Shown here: positions 33,942 to 42,532 of the stretch, one piece after another
How positions within the stretch are numbered: the stretch's first letter is position 1
Layout of the letters: every line of letters starts with the position of its first letter
Assembly (NCBI GenBank): GCA_023957275.1
Contig: JAMLHF010000040.1
Location: 1-42,537 of the forward strand
Source: Lentimicrobium sp.
GTDB taxonomy: Bacteria; Bacteroidota; Bacteroidia; Bacteroidales; Lentimicrobiaceae
Length of the DNA stretch: 42,537 nt
Direction: 5' to 3'
Program-made: the position numbers and the translations under genes
The notes under the pieces: generated by a model
The model's database searches: none
What the model saw: only the letters and a program-made list of their open reading frames with translations
Told to the model about the DNA's origin: nothing

Positions 33942-34514
33942 TTACTTTGTCCCTCCTATATCTTCAGGTTCAGCTTCAGAGATTGACATCGGGATGGCTT
34001 TCTGAATTGCGTCGGTGTAATCCTGGCTCAATTCGGAAAATTTTACCCCGAATTTTTGTCGCGAGAGTTCGTCCCTGAGCTCATTCACGGCGGCGGTCAA
34101 CTCGTTTTGTACCTGAATGTACATATTATACGAGGTCCCCCTGTCGTTTTTGAGTGAAATGATGCCCCTGGAAACCGGATATTCGCCCAGGTAGGGGATT
34201 ACTTCAAATTTTTTCTCAGGCAGGTCTTCACGGTTATTGGGATTAGCCAGGAATTCCTTTGCTTCAGCGCGCAGGTTACTGATGTCGCCCCATCTGCCTT
34301 CCACAAACAGACGGTCGCTTTTATTCACCAGTACATTGAAAATATTGCGCTCTTTAACTTCAGGAATATCTGCTGTAGGGTCCGGAGGTGGAGGCAGTCT
34401 CCTTACGATACCTGAGTCCACATCCATGGTTGTGGTAACCAGGAAGAAGATCAGCAGGAGGAAGGAGATATCCGCCATTGACCCGGCATTGATTTCGGGA
34501 ACTTTTCTTGCCAT
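33942..34514 (-). CDS. ExbD/TolR-type energy transducer subunit (second paralogue)
   Basis: 190 residues: the N-terminal helix (MADISFLLLIFFLVTTTM, D15) is followed by a larger periplasmic domain than its neighbour, with a Pro-rich segment (RRLPPPPDPTADIPEVKERN) right after the membrane. It probably forms a hetero-oligomer with the other ExbD in the ExbB pentamer pore; the pairing is inference. Confidence 0.92.
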   Translation of the reverse strand: MARKVPEINAGSMADISFLLLIFFLVTTTMDVDSGIVRRLPPPPDPTADIPEVKERNIFNVLVNKSDRLFVEGRWGDISNLRAEAKEFLANPNNREDLPEKKFEVIPYLGEYPVSRGIISLKNDRGTSYNMYIQVQNELTAAVNELRDELSRQKFGVKFSELSQDYTDAIQKAIPMSISEAEPEDIGGTK

Positions 34515-34541
34515 AATTCATCCTTTCTTAAAGGAGTTTTT

Positions 34542-34874
34542 TTATTTAAACCACTTTGCCACTTCGGCATAGAGGATACTGATGACTACACCTGCGAAAA
34601 CAATGTAAGTCGCCAGTAAGCCGCCACCGATTGCTTTGGACGCAGTTGCCGAGATCTCATGCTTTTCGTAGAATGCGCCGGTTTCGGCCGGTGATAAAGC
34701 AAAAGCCAGCAACAACACGCCAACCAGCACCAGAAATCCGATCAGTCCGCCCTTGGCTTTCTTGAAATTGCTGAAAGTCTGAATCAGGGGGAATACAATT
34801 GCTGTAACTGCAGCAACAAAGATCAGGATGTAAGCGAGGTAGAGGCCTATGTTAATTAAAGGACTGTCTTGCAT
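34542..34874 (-). CDS. Three-helix membrane protein of the ExbB/ExbD operon
   Basis: 110 residues with helices at about 8-30, 42-62 and 82-104. A small protein of this type lies between exbB and the exbD pair in many Bacteroidota genomes; its role is not defined. It starts five bases after the exbB stop, so it is cotranscribed. Confidence 0.85.
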   Translation of the reverse strand: MQDSPLINIGLYLAYILIFVAAVTAIVFPLIQTFSNFKKAKGGLIGFLVLVGVLLLAFALSPAETGAFYEKHEISATASKAIGGGLLATYIVFAGVVISILYAEVAKWFK

Positions 34875-34879
34875 GGGTT

Positions 34880-35701
34880 TTACTTTTTAACGTTTTTGTG
34901 TTTTACCAGGATATCCATGAATGAGATGGTAGCATCTTCCATGGAGTTTACAATACCGTCGATCTTGGAGATCAGGTAGTTGTAGAAGATCTGGAGGATA
35001 ATGGCCACGATAAGACCGAATACGGTTGTCAAAAGGGCCACTTTCATACCACCGGCAACAACGGTCGGAGAAATATCGCCGGCAGCTTCGATGGCGTCAA
35101 AAGCCTGAACCATACCAACAACGGTTCCAAGGAACCCGAGCATGGGGGCCAGTGCGATGAACAAACCAATCCAGGAAAGATTGTTTTCGAGACGTCCCAT
35201 TAATACACCGCCATAGGAAACAATTGATTTTTCAACCATTTCAAGACCTTCATCGTGACGGTCGAGACCCTGGAAGAAAATGCTGGCAACAGGGCCACGG
35301 GTATTTTTGCAGATTTCTTTGGCAGCAGCCACGCCTTCCATTTCCAGCGCTGTTTCAACCTTGTTGAGCAGTTTCTGGGTGTTGGTAGTTGAAAGGTTAA
35401 GATAAATGATGCGCTCAATTGCCAGGCCAAGGCCGAGGATAAGCACAAGCAGAACAGGGAACATCCATCCGGGTGAACCTTCGATAAATTTTGCTTTCAG
35501 CACCTGGTGGAATGATTTAGGCGCTTCTTCTTCAGCTACCAGGGTTTCCTGGGTTTCCTGGGGAGCTGCAGCTTCTTCCTGTACTGTAGTGTCAGCAGTC
35601 TGTTCAGTCTGCGCAGCAGCCTCATCCTGTGCCATAACAAAGCTGGTTACTCCAAAAGTGAGCATTCCTGCTACCGTCAAAAACGCAATTAATTTTTTCA
35701 T
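34880..35701 (-). CDS. ExbB/TolQ/MotA-type proton channel protein
   Basis: 273 residues. A signal-like N-terminal helix (1-24) is followed by a Glu/Ala/Thr-rich periplasmic spacer (25-65). A helix at about 78-98 precedes the MotA/TolQ/ExbB core (LSWIGLFIALAPMLGFLGTV ... GGMKVALLTTVFGLIVAI). The extra N-terminal helix and acidic spacer are typical for Bacteroidota ExbB. First gene of the four-gene operon. Confidence 0.93.
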   Translation of the reverse strand: MKKLIAFLTVAGMLTFGVTSFVMAQDEAAAQTEQTADTTVQEEAAAPQETQETLVAEEEAPKSFHQVLKAKFIEGSPGWMFPVLLVLILGLGLAIERIIYLNLSTTNTQKLLNKVETALEMEGVAAAKEICKNTRGPVASIFFQGLDRHDEGLEMVEKSIVSYGGVLMGRLENNLSWIGLFIALAPMLGFLGTVVGMVQAFDAIEAAGDISPTVVAGGMKVALLTTVFGLIVAIILQIFYNYLISKIDGIVNSMEDATISFMDILVKHKNVKK

Positions 35702-35784
35702 AGTTAATGGTTATTGATTTTTGTTTTAAAAGGAACTTGTTTTTGTTTCAGTTTATTGTGTGAATTATCAGTTTTTCAAATTAT

Positions 35785-35875
35785 TGGCGGAGAGAATGGG
35801 ATTCGAACCCATGATACGCTTTTGGCGTATACACACTTTCCAGGCGTGCGCCTTCGACCACTCGGCCATCTCTCC
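35785..35875 (-). tRNA. tRNA-Ser (GGA)
   Basis: On the minus strand the seven-base acceptor stem GGAGAGA pairs with TCTCTCC. The anticodon loop reads CTGGAAA (GGA). A long variable arm with a 7-8 bp stem (TACGCC ... GGCGTA type) marks a class II serine tRNA. G discriminator and an encoded CCA end are present (35785-35787). Confidence 0.95.
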
Positions 35876-36081
35876 GTAACAGGCTCAACTTAACGCCTCT
35901 TATTCGAATTTCAGGGCGCTAAAATACAAAAAAAAGTGTACAATAAGTTTTCAGCCATATTTTTTAATCATCCACTTTTGATCATTTAGCCGTTAATCAG
36001 CACTTTAGCAATTTAGACAGTTTCTAAATGATGTTTCAGGTGAACTTTTTCAGTGTTTGTAATTACCTGATAAGGGTCTCT

Positions 36082-37107
36082 CTAATCGATGGTTAATTCT
36101 CCCCTGAGCGGCGTTTGCAGCATTTGTGAAAGTTGCCCCCCCGAAAAGCCCTCTCCGAGCAGATACATAGTCTTGGCAACTGCCGATTCGGTGGTAATAT
36201 CGTATCCGCCCACTACACCAATGCTGCCAAGTTGTACGCTGGTTTCATATTTACCCATCTCAACAGAGCCCCCTTTGCACTGCGTTACATTAAAAATGGT
36301 TATTCCGCTTGTAATACCCTCGCTCAGGGCTTTTAAAAACCATGCATCCGTGGGCGCATTGCCGGCTCCGTATGTCTCTAGAATAAGCGCCTTCAGGCCC
36401 GGGATATTGAGGATACTCCTGACCACGTTTTCGGTGATCCCCGGGAAAAGTTTCAGAATCGCCACATTGGGATCAAGATTGAGATGTACTTTCAGTTTCC
36501 TGAAGTTTGGTTTGAGAATGTGCTGGTGATTATACCGGATGTGTACTCCCACCTGGGCAAGCAAAGGATAGTTTCCGCTCAGGAAGGCATTGAAATTTTC
36601 AGCGTTGAATTTATTGGTCCGGTTCCCGCGCATCAGTCTGTTTTCGAAACATATAGATACTTCAGGGACAATGGGCGTGTCATCGGTCCGGGCCGCCGCA
36701 ATTTCAATGGCGTTGATAAAATTTTCCCTGCCATCGGTCCGCAAAACCCCCATGGGCAACTGTGAGCCGGTGAATACCACAGGCTTGTTGAGATTCTCAA
36801 GCATAAAACTCAGCACGGATGCCGTATAAGCCATGGTGTCGGTGCCATGAAGCACCACGAAACCATCGTATTTCTCGTAATTCTCCTCAATAACCTTAGC
36901 CAGTTTGATCCAGAAGGAAGGATTCATGTTGGATGAATCTATAAGCGGATCAAAACAGTAGGAGTCAATCCTGCAGTTGAAATTCTGAAGTATGGGGATG
37001 TGCTTGTACAGGGCATCAAAGTTGAACGGCGTCAGGGCTTCCGTAGCAGGGTCCTGAATCATGCCGATGGTGCCGCCGGTGTATATTACAAGAATATTGG
37101 ATTCCAT
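36082..37107 (-). CDS. ansA: Type I L-asparaginase
   Basis: 341 residues of the bacterial cytosolic type: no signal peptide. The first catalytic threonine is T13 in TGGTIGM, the second is T89 in LHGTDTMAY. Hydrolyses asparagine to aspartate and ammonia. The segment GNRTNKFNAENFNAF is typical of type I enzymes. A -7-like TAACTTTG lies 36 bases upstream (37143-37150). It may instead act on related amides, but the sequence gives no hint of that. Confidence 0.92.
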   Translation of the reverse strand: MESNILVIYTGGTIGMIQDPATEALTPFNFDALYKHIPILQNFNCRIDSYCFDPLIDSSNMNPSFWIKLAKVIEENYEKYDGFVVLHGTDTMAYTASVLSFMLENLNKPVVFTGSQLPMGVLRTDGRENFINAIEIAAARTDDTPIVPEVSICFENRLMRGNRTNKFNAENFNAFLSGNYPLLAQVGVHIRYNHQHILKPNFRKLKVHLNLDPNVAILKLFPGITENVVRSILNIPGLKALILETYGAGNAPTDAWFLKALSEGITSGITIFNVTQCKGGSVEMGKYETSVQLGSIGVVGGYDITTESAVAKTMYLLGEGFSGGQLSQMLQTPLRGELTID

Positions 37108-37184
37108 AAAATTTAAGGCTAAATATTAAAAATCAGATCCGCCAAAGTTAAATAGAACAACCGGTACGTTGAATATGAAACTGA

Positions 37185-37958
37185 TTAATCGTCAAAACGG
37201 AAAAGCTTTCTGGCGTTTTCAGTTGTAGCGCGGGCCACCTCTTCAACACTGATCCCTTTAATCTCTGCTACTTTCTCAGCAATAAGCGGAATGTAGGACG
37301 GATCATTCCGCTTGCCGCGATAAGGCATGGGCGCCAGGAAGGGGGCGTCTGTCTCAAGCACAAGATGTTTCATATCAACATGTTTCAGTGTTTCCTGCAT
37401 CCTGTTGTTCTTAAATGTGATCACCCCGCCGAGCCCCAGGCTGAAACCCAGCCCGGTGGCCTGTTTTGCCTGCTCGGGACTTCCGGAAAAGCAATGGAAA
37501 ATGCCGCGGAGGTCCGGTTTGTTCGCATCCCTGAGTATCCGGATCACCTCATTGAACGATTCCCGGATATGCACAATCAACGGCAGGTTATATGAGAGCG
37601 CCAGTTCAATGTGATGCCTGAAAACAACCTCCTGTTCTTTTGCGAAGGTCTTGTCCCAGTAAAGGTCTATACCACACTCACCTATTCCGTAAAATCTCCG
37701 GTTCTGAAGCTGGTTTTCAACAATGGCCAGCTCTTCCCTGAAATTTTCCTTCACAGATGTGGGATGCAGGCCCATCATGGGAAAGCAGTTGGCGGGGAAC
37801 TCATCAGCCAGCGCAAGCATAGTGGATATGGAGGTGCTGTCGATGTTGGGCAGCATCATGTATCTGACGCCTGCGCCGGTCGCCTTTTCGATTACTTCGC
37901 GGCGGTCCTGGTCAAACTCCTCCAGGTAAAGATGGGTGTGGGTGTCGGTAAAAATCAT
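37185..37958 (-). CDS. TatD family metal-dependent hydrolase (DNase)
   Basis: 257 residues. Metal ligands are in DTHTHL (5-10), the conserved GECGIDLYWD, the HIR and FHCFSG motifs and the LETDAPFLAP end. Family members are 3'-5' DNases or RNases involved in repair and RNA turnover. A full TATCTTTG promoter box stands only four bases before the ATG, so the message is probably leaderless. Confidence 0.93.
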   Translation of the reverse strand: MIFTDTHTHLYLEEFDQDRREVIEKATGAGVRYMMLPNIDSTSISTMLALADEFPANCFPMMGLHPTSVKENFREELAIVENQLQNRRFYGIGECGIDLYWDKTFAKEQEVVFRHHIELALSYNLPLIVHIRESFNEVIRILRDANKPDLRGIFHCFSGSPEQAKQATGLGFSLGLGGVITFKNNRMQETLKHVDMKHLVLETDAPFLAPMPYRGKRNDPSYIPLIAEKVAEIKGISVEEVARATTENARKLFRFDD

Positions 37959-37962
37959 GCCG

Positions 37963-37970
37963 CAAAGATA
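37963..37970 (-). promoter_or_regulatory. Promoter box abutting the tatD-like gene
   Basis: TATCTTTG on the minus strand (same as in front of kbl), ending four bases before the start codon. No clear -33 partner. Confidence 0.4.
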
Positions 37971-38079
37971 AATGTTTATAGCAGTAAAGAAGTCAGTCTT
38001 CCCGGAGGCAAGTTGCTTGTGAAGTGAACAGGATGCAACACCCGTCGAAACTGGTACGGGCTAATCTGTGCATTTGTAT

Positions 38080-38087
38080 TACTTTTG
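38080..38087 (+). promoter_or_regulatory. Candidate -7 box for the glycosyltransferase gene
   Basis: TACTTTTG, 24 bases before the ATG at 38112; -33 not evident. Confidence 0.35.
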
Positions 38088-38111
38088 CTTTTCTGAACAT
38101 TGCATTGCCCG

Positions 38112-39128
38112 ATGGCCCGAAAAATCCTGATCGTCCGGTTCAGTTCTATTGGTGATATCGTGCTTACCTCTCCGGTGGTAAGGGCGGTAAAACGGCAATT
38201 GCCGGGTGCTGAAGTCCACTTCCTGACCAAGGAAACCTATGCCCCGGTGCTGCAAGCCAATCCGCGCATCGATAAAGTTATCACCATCAGGAAGAAAGTA
38301 GGGGAAGCGCTCCCGGAGCTCCGGAGCCATTGTTACGATTTCATCATCGACCTGCACAACAACCTGCGTTCCTGGCAGGTAATTCTCGCGCTGGGCAGGC
38401 CTTTCAGCCGGTTTAACAAACTCAACCTGCGCAAATGGCTGCTGGTAAGGCTTAAACTCCGGGTGATGCCGGATGTACATATAGTTGACCGCTACCTCAA
38501 AACCGCGGCAAGGCTGAAGGTGTCCGGGGATGGAGAAGGTTTGGAGTTTTATATACCTGAAGGAGACGAAGTTGATACTGGTCGGCTGCCGGAGCAATTT
38601 CGTACCGGTTATGTGGCCCTGGTGACCGGGGGCCGGCACAAAACCAAGATATTACCGGCGGAAAAGATGATTGAGATCTGCCGGTTGCTCCGCCTGCCTG
38701 TGGTGTTGCTCGGCGGCCCCGAAGACAGGGAAAGGGCAGGGATTGTCGCGGAAGCGCTGGGCTCCGGAGTTCTGAATGCCTGCGGAGAGTTCAGCCTGAT
38801 GCAGTCGGCCTCGCTCGTTAAGCAGGCGGTGGCCGTGGTTTCGAACGATACCGGGCTGATGCACATTGCTGCGGCATTTCATAAGCCGGTGGTCTCGGTA
38901 TGGGGAAATACCGTTCCCGAACTCGGGATGTATCCCTATCTTAAAGCCGGAGAACCCCATCTTGTAGCGGAGGTGAGAAACCTGAGCTGCAGGCCCTGCA
39001 GCAAGATCGGTTTTGAAAATTGTCCGAAAGGGCACTTCAGGTGCATGATGGACCAGAACAGCAGGGAGATCGCTGATTTTGTCAACCGGCTTTCTGATGC
39101 AACCGGTCAGGATAACAATAAAATGTAA
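38112..39128 (+). CDS. Glycosyltransferase family 9 (ADP-heptose:LPS heptosyltransferase-like)
   Basis: 338 residues from the ATG of MARKILIVRFSSIGDIVLTS; a TTG four codons earlier is less likely. The N-terminal RFSSIGDIVLTSPVVRAVK and the C-terminal NDTGLMHIAAAFHKPVVSVWG, with GNTVPELGMYPY, are the family 9 hallmarks. LTGG-type motif is LVTGGRHKTKILPAEK. A short Cys-rich tail (CRPCSKIGFENCPKGHFRC) is usual. It probably adds a heptose or similar sugar to lipopolysaccharide core at the inner membrane face; the exact donor is unknown. Confidence 0.9.
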   Translation: MARKILIVRFSSIGDIVLTSPVVRAVKRQLPGAEVHFLTKETYAPVLQANPRIDKVITIRKKVGEALPELRSHCYDFIIDLHNNLRSWQVILALGRPFSRFNKLNLRKWLLVRLKLRVMPDVHIVDRYLKTAARLKVSGDGEGLEFYIPEGDEVDTGRLPEQFRTGYVALVTGGRHKTKILPAEKMIEICRLLRLPVVLLGGPEDRERAGIVAEALGSGVLNACGEFSLMQSASLVKQAVAVVSNDTGLMHIAAAFHKPVVSVWGNTVPELGMYPYLKAGEPHLVAEVRNLSCRPCSKIGFENCPKGHFRCMMDQNSREIADFVNRLSDATGQDNNKM

Positions 39129-39134
39129 GGCTGA

Positions 39135-39746
39135 TTACAGCCGTTTTGCCGTCTCCGATTTCAGGTCATCGATCCATTTACTGTCCACTTTCTGGTTTAC
39201 GTGATTGCGAATGCCGGCGATCAGCGTGGCAGGATCTTCATGCACAATAAGGTTGTTCCGGTGCTCAGGCCTGACAAACTTCTGGTGGGTAACGTGGTCG
39301 AGAAACTTAACGAGGTCGTTGTAAAAACCGGCAGTATTCAGCAGGGCGATGGGCTTGTCCATGATTTCAAGCTGGTTCCACGACATGGCTTCAAAAATCT
39401 CATCCAGTGTGCCGATTCCTCCCGGCATTGCAATGAAAGCATCTGATAGTGCTGCCATTTTCTCCTTTCGTTCGCTCATTGAGGCTACAACATGGAATTC
39501 CTTCAGATCACGGTAAGCCACTTCCCGGTCAATCAGCCCGTGAGGCATCACCCCGATCACGTGCCCCCCGTTGGCCATGCAGGCATCGGCAATTACGCGC
39601 ATCAGCCCGATGTTGCTGCCTCCGTAAACAAGCGTAAGTCCCTGAAGGCCCATCAAGCGGCCCAGTTCGCGTGCGGCCGAGCTGTATTCGGTTAAAGCTC
39701 CGGGAGAAGAACCGCAAAACACACAAATTGATTTTATGTCACTCAT
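39135..39746 (-). CDS. LOG-family / TIGR00730 Rossmann-fold protein
   Basis: 203 residues: FCGSSPGALTEYSSAARELG, LVYGGSNIGLMRVIADA, the signature PGGIGTLDEIFEAMSWNQL. Relatives hydrolyse nucleoside 5'-monophosphates, releasing the base (the plant LOG reaction). In non-plant-associated bacteria the role is likely nucleotide salvage or clearance. Two bases after lipB, so cotranscribed. The RxxK motif is at M-S-E-R-K-E-K-M. Confidence 0.9.
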   Translation of the reverse strand: MSDIKSICVFCGSSPGALTEYSSAARELGRLMGLQGLTLVYGGSNIGLMRVIADACMANGGHVIGVMPHGLIDREVAYRDLKEFHVVASMSERKEKMAALSDAFIAMPGGIGTLDEIFEAMSWNQLEIMDKPIALLNTAGFYNDLVKFLDHVTHQKFVRPEHRNNLIVHEDPATLIAGIRNHVNQKVDSKWIDDLKSETAKRL

Positions 39747-39748
39747 AA

Positions 39749-40462
39749 TTAATCGGTTAAAAGTAGTCCGTGTGGCAATTCCCTTAATTTCAGCCCGTAA
39801 ACTTCCGCCAGTTCTGATGCCAGCAGTTTTTTTACCTCATCGATATTCACATGGGTTCTGAGTTCGGCTGACAAAGAGGTAACTGCTTTGTCGGTAAAGC
39901 CGCAGGGATTAATGTAATTAAAGTAATTAAGGTCGGTATTTACATTAAAGGCAAAGCCGTGCATGCTGACCCAATGGCTGGTCCTGACGCCGATGGCGCA
40001 AATCTTTCTTGTTTTTTCAGGGAACTCTGTATCCAGCCAGACCCCGGTAGCGCCGGCCAGTCTTTCGGCAGCCAGGCCGTAACGGGAGAGGGTCCGGATA
40101 ATGGCTTCCTCCATTTTTCCGACATATTCCCGGGCGCCGTGAACAATGGGTTCAAGATTCAGCACCGGATAGCCGACAATCTGACCCGGTCCGTGGTAGG
40201 TGATGTCGCCACCCCGGTTGGTATGATAAAAAGTGGCATCCTTAGCCTTTAACTGAATCACGTCAAGCAGCAGATTCGATTCCGAACCGCTTTTCCCGAG
40301 GGTGTATACATGCGGATGCTCGCAAAAAAGCAGGTAATTATCCGTGGGGAAAACCCCTGATCTTTTCTGACCGATGATGCGGGAGAAAAGCCTCTCCTGC
40401 AACTGCCAGGCAGCGCCATATTCTATCAGTCCCAGATCTGAAAAATCAACTTCCGTTTTCAA
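39749..40462 (-). CDS. lipB: Octanoyltransferase LipB
   Basis: 237 residues. Moves the octanoyl group from octanoyl-ACP to lipoyl domains, the first step of lipoate synthesis. Motif NRGGDITYHGPGQIVGYPVL (82-101), catalytic K153 (RKICAIGVR) and C187 (INPCGFTD). The 237 residues match the family. First of the lipB-LOG pair on the minus strand. Confidence 0.96.
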   Translation of the reverse strand: MKTEVDFSDLGLIEYGAAWQLQERLFSRIIGQKRSGVFPTDNYLLFCEHPHVYTLGKSGSESNLLLDVIQLKAKDATFYHTNRGGDITYHGPGQIVGYPVLNLEPIVHGAREYVGKMEEAIIRTLSRYGLAAERLAGATGVWLDTEFPEKTRKICAIGVRTSHWVSMHGFAFNVNTDLNYFNYINPCGFTDKAVTSLSAELRTHVNIDEVKKLLASELAEVYGLKLRELPHGLLLTD

Positions 40463-40584
40463 TGTTTCAGGTTCCCTCTGTAAAAAGTCAGTAAATGTTG
40501 GCCGGATGCATCTGCATGAAAACTATGAGTGTGCTTTTTTCAGGCATAATTTCAGGCAGCTCCCGTAGTTTTTTGCATTTCCTT

Positions 40585-41853
40585 TCAACGGATATAAATT
40601 TCCATCATTTCCCTGATGGCTTTCTGGCATACCGGACAGAAATTGTTATAGGACAATGATTTCATGGTACAGTCATGCGCCGGACGATAAATGCCCTTCG
40701 TCATATATCCTCCTCCTTCGTAAGCGCCCACAGGATATTTGTTCTTATCTCCTGCCGGGGTCGGAACGGGGGTTCCTTCCGGTACCATATCCTTCCATTT
40801 CGTATCGAAATCAACCAGGGTGGTCAGATTCGGTTCCCAGGGTTCTATGCTGAGGTTGTAGAAATCTTCATATGCCACTTCGGAGTTGTAATACTCATCT
40901 CCCAGTCCGGCAAAACTGTGGCCGAACTCATGCACAAAAACATAATTGGCAAAAGGATTGTCGCTGGTAAAAAGGGCGTAGTGGTTGTAAATACCCCCTC
41001 CTCCGTATACCTGGGAATTGGCGATGATGCAGATGTGGTCGTAGGGGACATTGGCGGCTACATCGCGCACGCTTTTCATATCATAGGTCGTCAGATAACG
41101 CTCAATGTCGAAGGTGTAAAAGTTACTGTTGAGGATGGTTTTCTTCCAGATGTCCTTGCCGGGGATATCTGCCCCGCTTTCGGCCGATGCAGCTTCTACA
41201 CCATAAATATTGATATTTCCCCGGTATTCGTCGAATGGCTTGCACTGAAGCAGAAAGTCAGCCAACCGCCGGCTGTCGGCTTTGAATTTATCCATTTCTT
41301 CAGCGGTGTAACCCTCGGGAATAAAGACAATGTCGAGGCAGGTTTCAGGTTTTCCGGCCTCATTTACCATAAAGTACGGAAACTCATGCCTCCGTTCTTT
41401 TTTGATGAAATAGCTCTTCGGGTCGATGTTGAGGGTAAACTGCTTTTCCCATTGACCATCGCGGTTTCTTTTGTAAAAATCCACGATTGCCGGTTTCTTT
41501 GGATAGGGCATAACGACATTTTCGGGATAGGCCCGGCGCGTTTCCCTGGCTTCCGCGGTTGTCTGCCATTCGGCAAACAGGCTGGAATAGCCTTTTGAAT
41601 AGATAATTTCGCCGGAGGCTGTATCGGTAACCGTGAATTTATAGTTGCCGTAATCAAAAGGACAAACCAGGTTCGTTTTTGATCCCCCCCAGTAAGGTTC
41701 TTCAATCAGTTCATCGAGCGCATAAACATTCGAACCGGCGGTACCGGCATGCATATAGTCGATACGCAGGGTTTTATTGTAGAAATGTTTTTCAAACTGC
41801 GCGGTGGCTGTGACGGAGATAAGCAGCAACAGAAAGGCCAGAGACTTTTTCAT
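40585..41853 (-). CDS. Secreted M64 (IgA peptidase-type) zinc metallopeptidase
   Basis: 422 residues from MKKSLAFLLLLISVTATAQ, a clean signal peptide; a longer frame from 41901 would cross the promoter box. The zinc site is H308-E309-x-x-H312 with downstream D319 (HEFGHSFAGLGDEYY). CLDIVFIPEGYTAEEM and the KPFDEYRGNINIYGVEAASAE segments are typical of the M64 family. N-terminal 20-150 is a beta-rich pro or binding domain. No T9SS tail is present, so it would reach the periplasm or be lost by another route. The family was named for an IgA1 peptidase, but most members have unknown substrates. Confidence 0.92.
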   Translation of the reverse strand: MKKSLAFLLLLISVTATAQFEKHFYNKTLRIDYMHAGTAGSNVYALDELIEEPYWGGSKTNLVCPFDYGNYKFTVTDTASGEIIYSKGYSSLFAEWQTTAEARETRRAYPENVVMPYPKKPAIVDFYKRNRDGQWEKQFTLNIDPKSYFIKKERRHEFPYFMVNEAGKPETCLDIVFIPEGYTAEEMDKFKADSRRLADFLLQCKPFDEYRGNINIYGVEAASAESGADIPGKDIWKKTILNSNFYTFDIERYLTTYDMKSVRDVAANVPYDHICIIANSQVYGGGGIYNHYALFTSDNPFANYVFVHEFGHSFAGLGDEYYNSEVAYEDFYNLSIEPWEPNLTTLVDFDTKWKDMVPEGTPVPTPAGDKNKYPVGAYEGGGYMTKGIYRPAHDCTMKSLSYNNFCPVCQKAIREMMEIYIR

Positions 41854-41878
41854 AGTTAATGGAATGAAAATGAGGGGA

Positions 41879-41886
41879 CAAAAATA
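41879..41886 (-). promoter_or_regulatory. Candidate -7 box for the M64 peptidase gene
   Basis: TATTTTTG on the minus strand, 25 bases before the ATG. Confidence 0.35.
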
Positions 41887-41966
41887 GGGATTGTTGGGCA
41901 ACGGAAGGCTGAAAAGCAGGATTATATGCTTAATTTTCTGAAAAATATAAAGCGCCTTATAAGCGC

Positions 41967-41997
41967 TTGCATGATGTTTAATTATTGTTTATTTTTG
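41967..41997 (+). promoter_or_regulatory. Promoter of tRNA-Arg
   Basis: TTG (41967-41969), 20 bases, TATTTTTG (41990-41997): full match, 15 bases before the tRNA. The palindrome-like GCGCcTTATAAGCGC (41952-41966) abuts the -33 element. Confidence 0.55.
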
Positions 41998-42012
41998 CAG
42001 CCCGTTAACCAT

Positions 42013-42084
42013 GGCCCTGTAGTTCAATGGATAGAACGGAAGTTTCCTAAACTTTAAATATAGGTTCGATTCCTATCGGGGCTA
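42013..42084 (+). tRNA. tRNA-Arg (CCT)
   Basis: 72 bases that fold as a cloverleaf: acceptor GGCCCTG/CGGGGCT (two wobbles), D stem GTTC/GAAC, anticodon stem GAAGT/ACTTT with loop TTCCTAA (anticodon CCT), T stem ATAGG/CCTAT with loop TTCGATT. Discriminator A; CCA not encoded. It reads AGG arginine codons. tRNA-Arg genes are common attachment sites for integrative elements, and what lies right of the window is unknown. Confidence 0.93.
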
Positions 42085-42191
42085 CAAAAAGAGATGCAAT
42101 CCATTGAAAGTCAGATACAATAGCCTCTGATTTTTAACATGTACGCAAATGGTGTGCACTTTGCATCAGATTTTTCTTAATTTACAATTAC

Positions 42192-42220
42192 AAAAGGTTG
42201 GAAGTCGTCCAGCCTTTTTT
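42192..42220 (+). terminator. Hairpin terminator downstream of tRNA-Arg
   Basis: AAAAGGTTGGA, 5-base loop, TCCAGCCTTTTTT: 11 pairs including one G-T. It would end the tRNA transcript or that of a short RNA from 42085 on. The remainder of 42221-42537 has no supported gene. Confidence 0.65.
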
Positions 42221-42354
42221 GTTTTGTGAAAAAGGTATTCACAGCGCTTCTGAATGGCTATTGTGTTTATATAATTTTCTATCGCTTATTGCATTTTTTC
42301 CTTTAATGCTATACATTTGGGCCTGAGTTGCGTATATAATTTTGCGATTTCAAG

Positions 42355-42366
42355 CGCTTATAAGCG
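42355..42366. promoter_or_regulatory. Perfect 12-base palindrome, possible regulator site
   Basis: CGCTTATAAGCG; nearly the same sequence stands at 41952-41966 before the tRNA-Arg promoter. Two copies within 410 bases suggest an operator for one regulator. Confidence 0.35.
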
Positions 42367-42524
42367 TTTAAAAATAAGAACAGTATCCGTGATTTTTGGA
42401 TTTTATTCCTGAATGACAATATGTTAAGGCTAATCTTAAAAGTTGATTAAATTACCTGGATTAGTCGCGGGTATGCGCTCGTTAGCGGCTATATTACGAC
42501 CGACAGTGCTAAACAGAAAATTCG

Positions 42525-42532
42525 TATATTTG
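42525..42532 (+). promoter_or_regulatory. -7 box of a gene beyond the window
   Basis: TATATTTG followed by GCAGAC at the window end. It is a full match to the -7 pattern. The coding region would lie outside. Confidence 0.35.

Noticed and set aside
40675-41598. Open frame of 307 codons on the plus strand
   Set aside because: Antisense to the M64 peptidase, whose motifs are unmistakable on the other strand.
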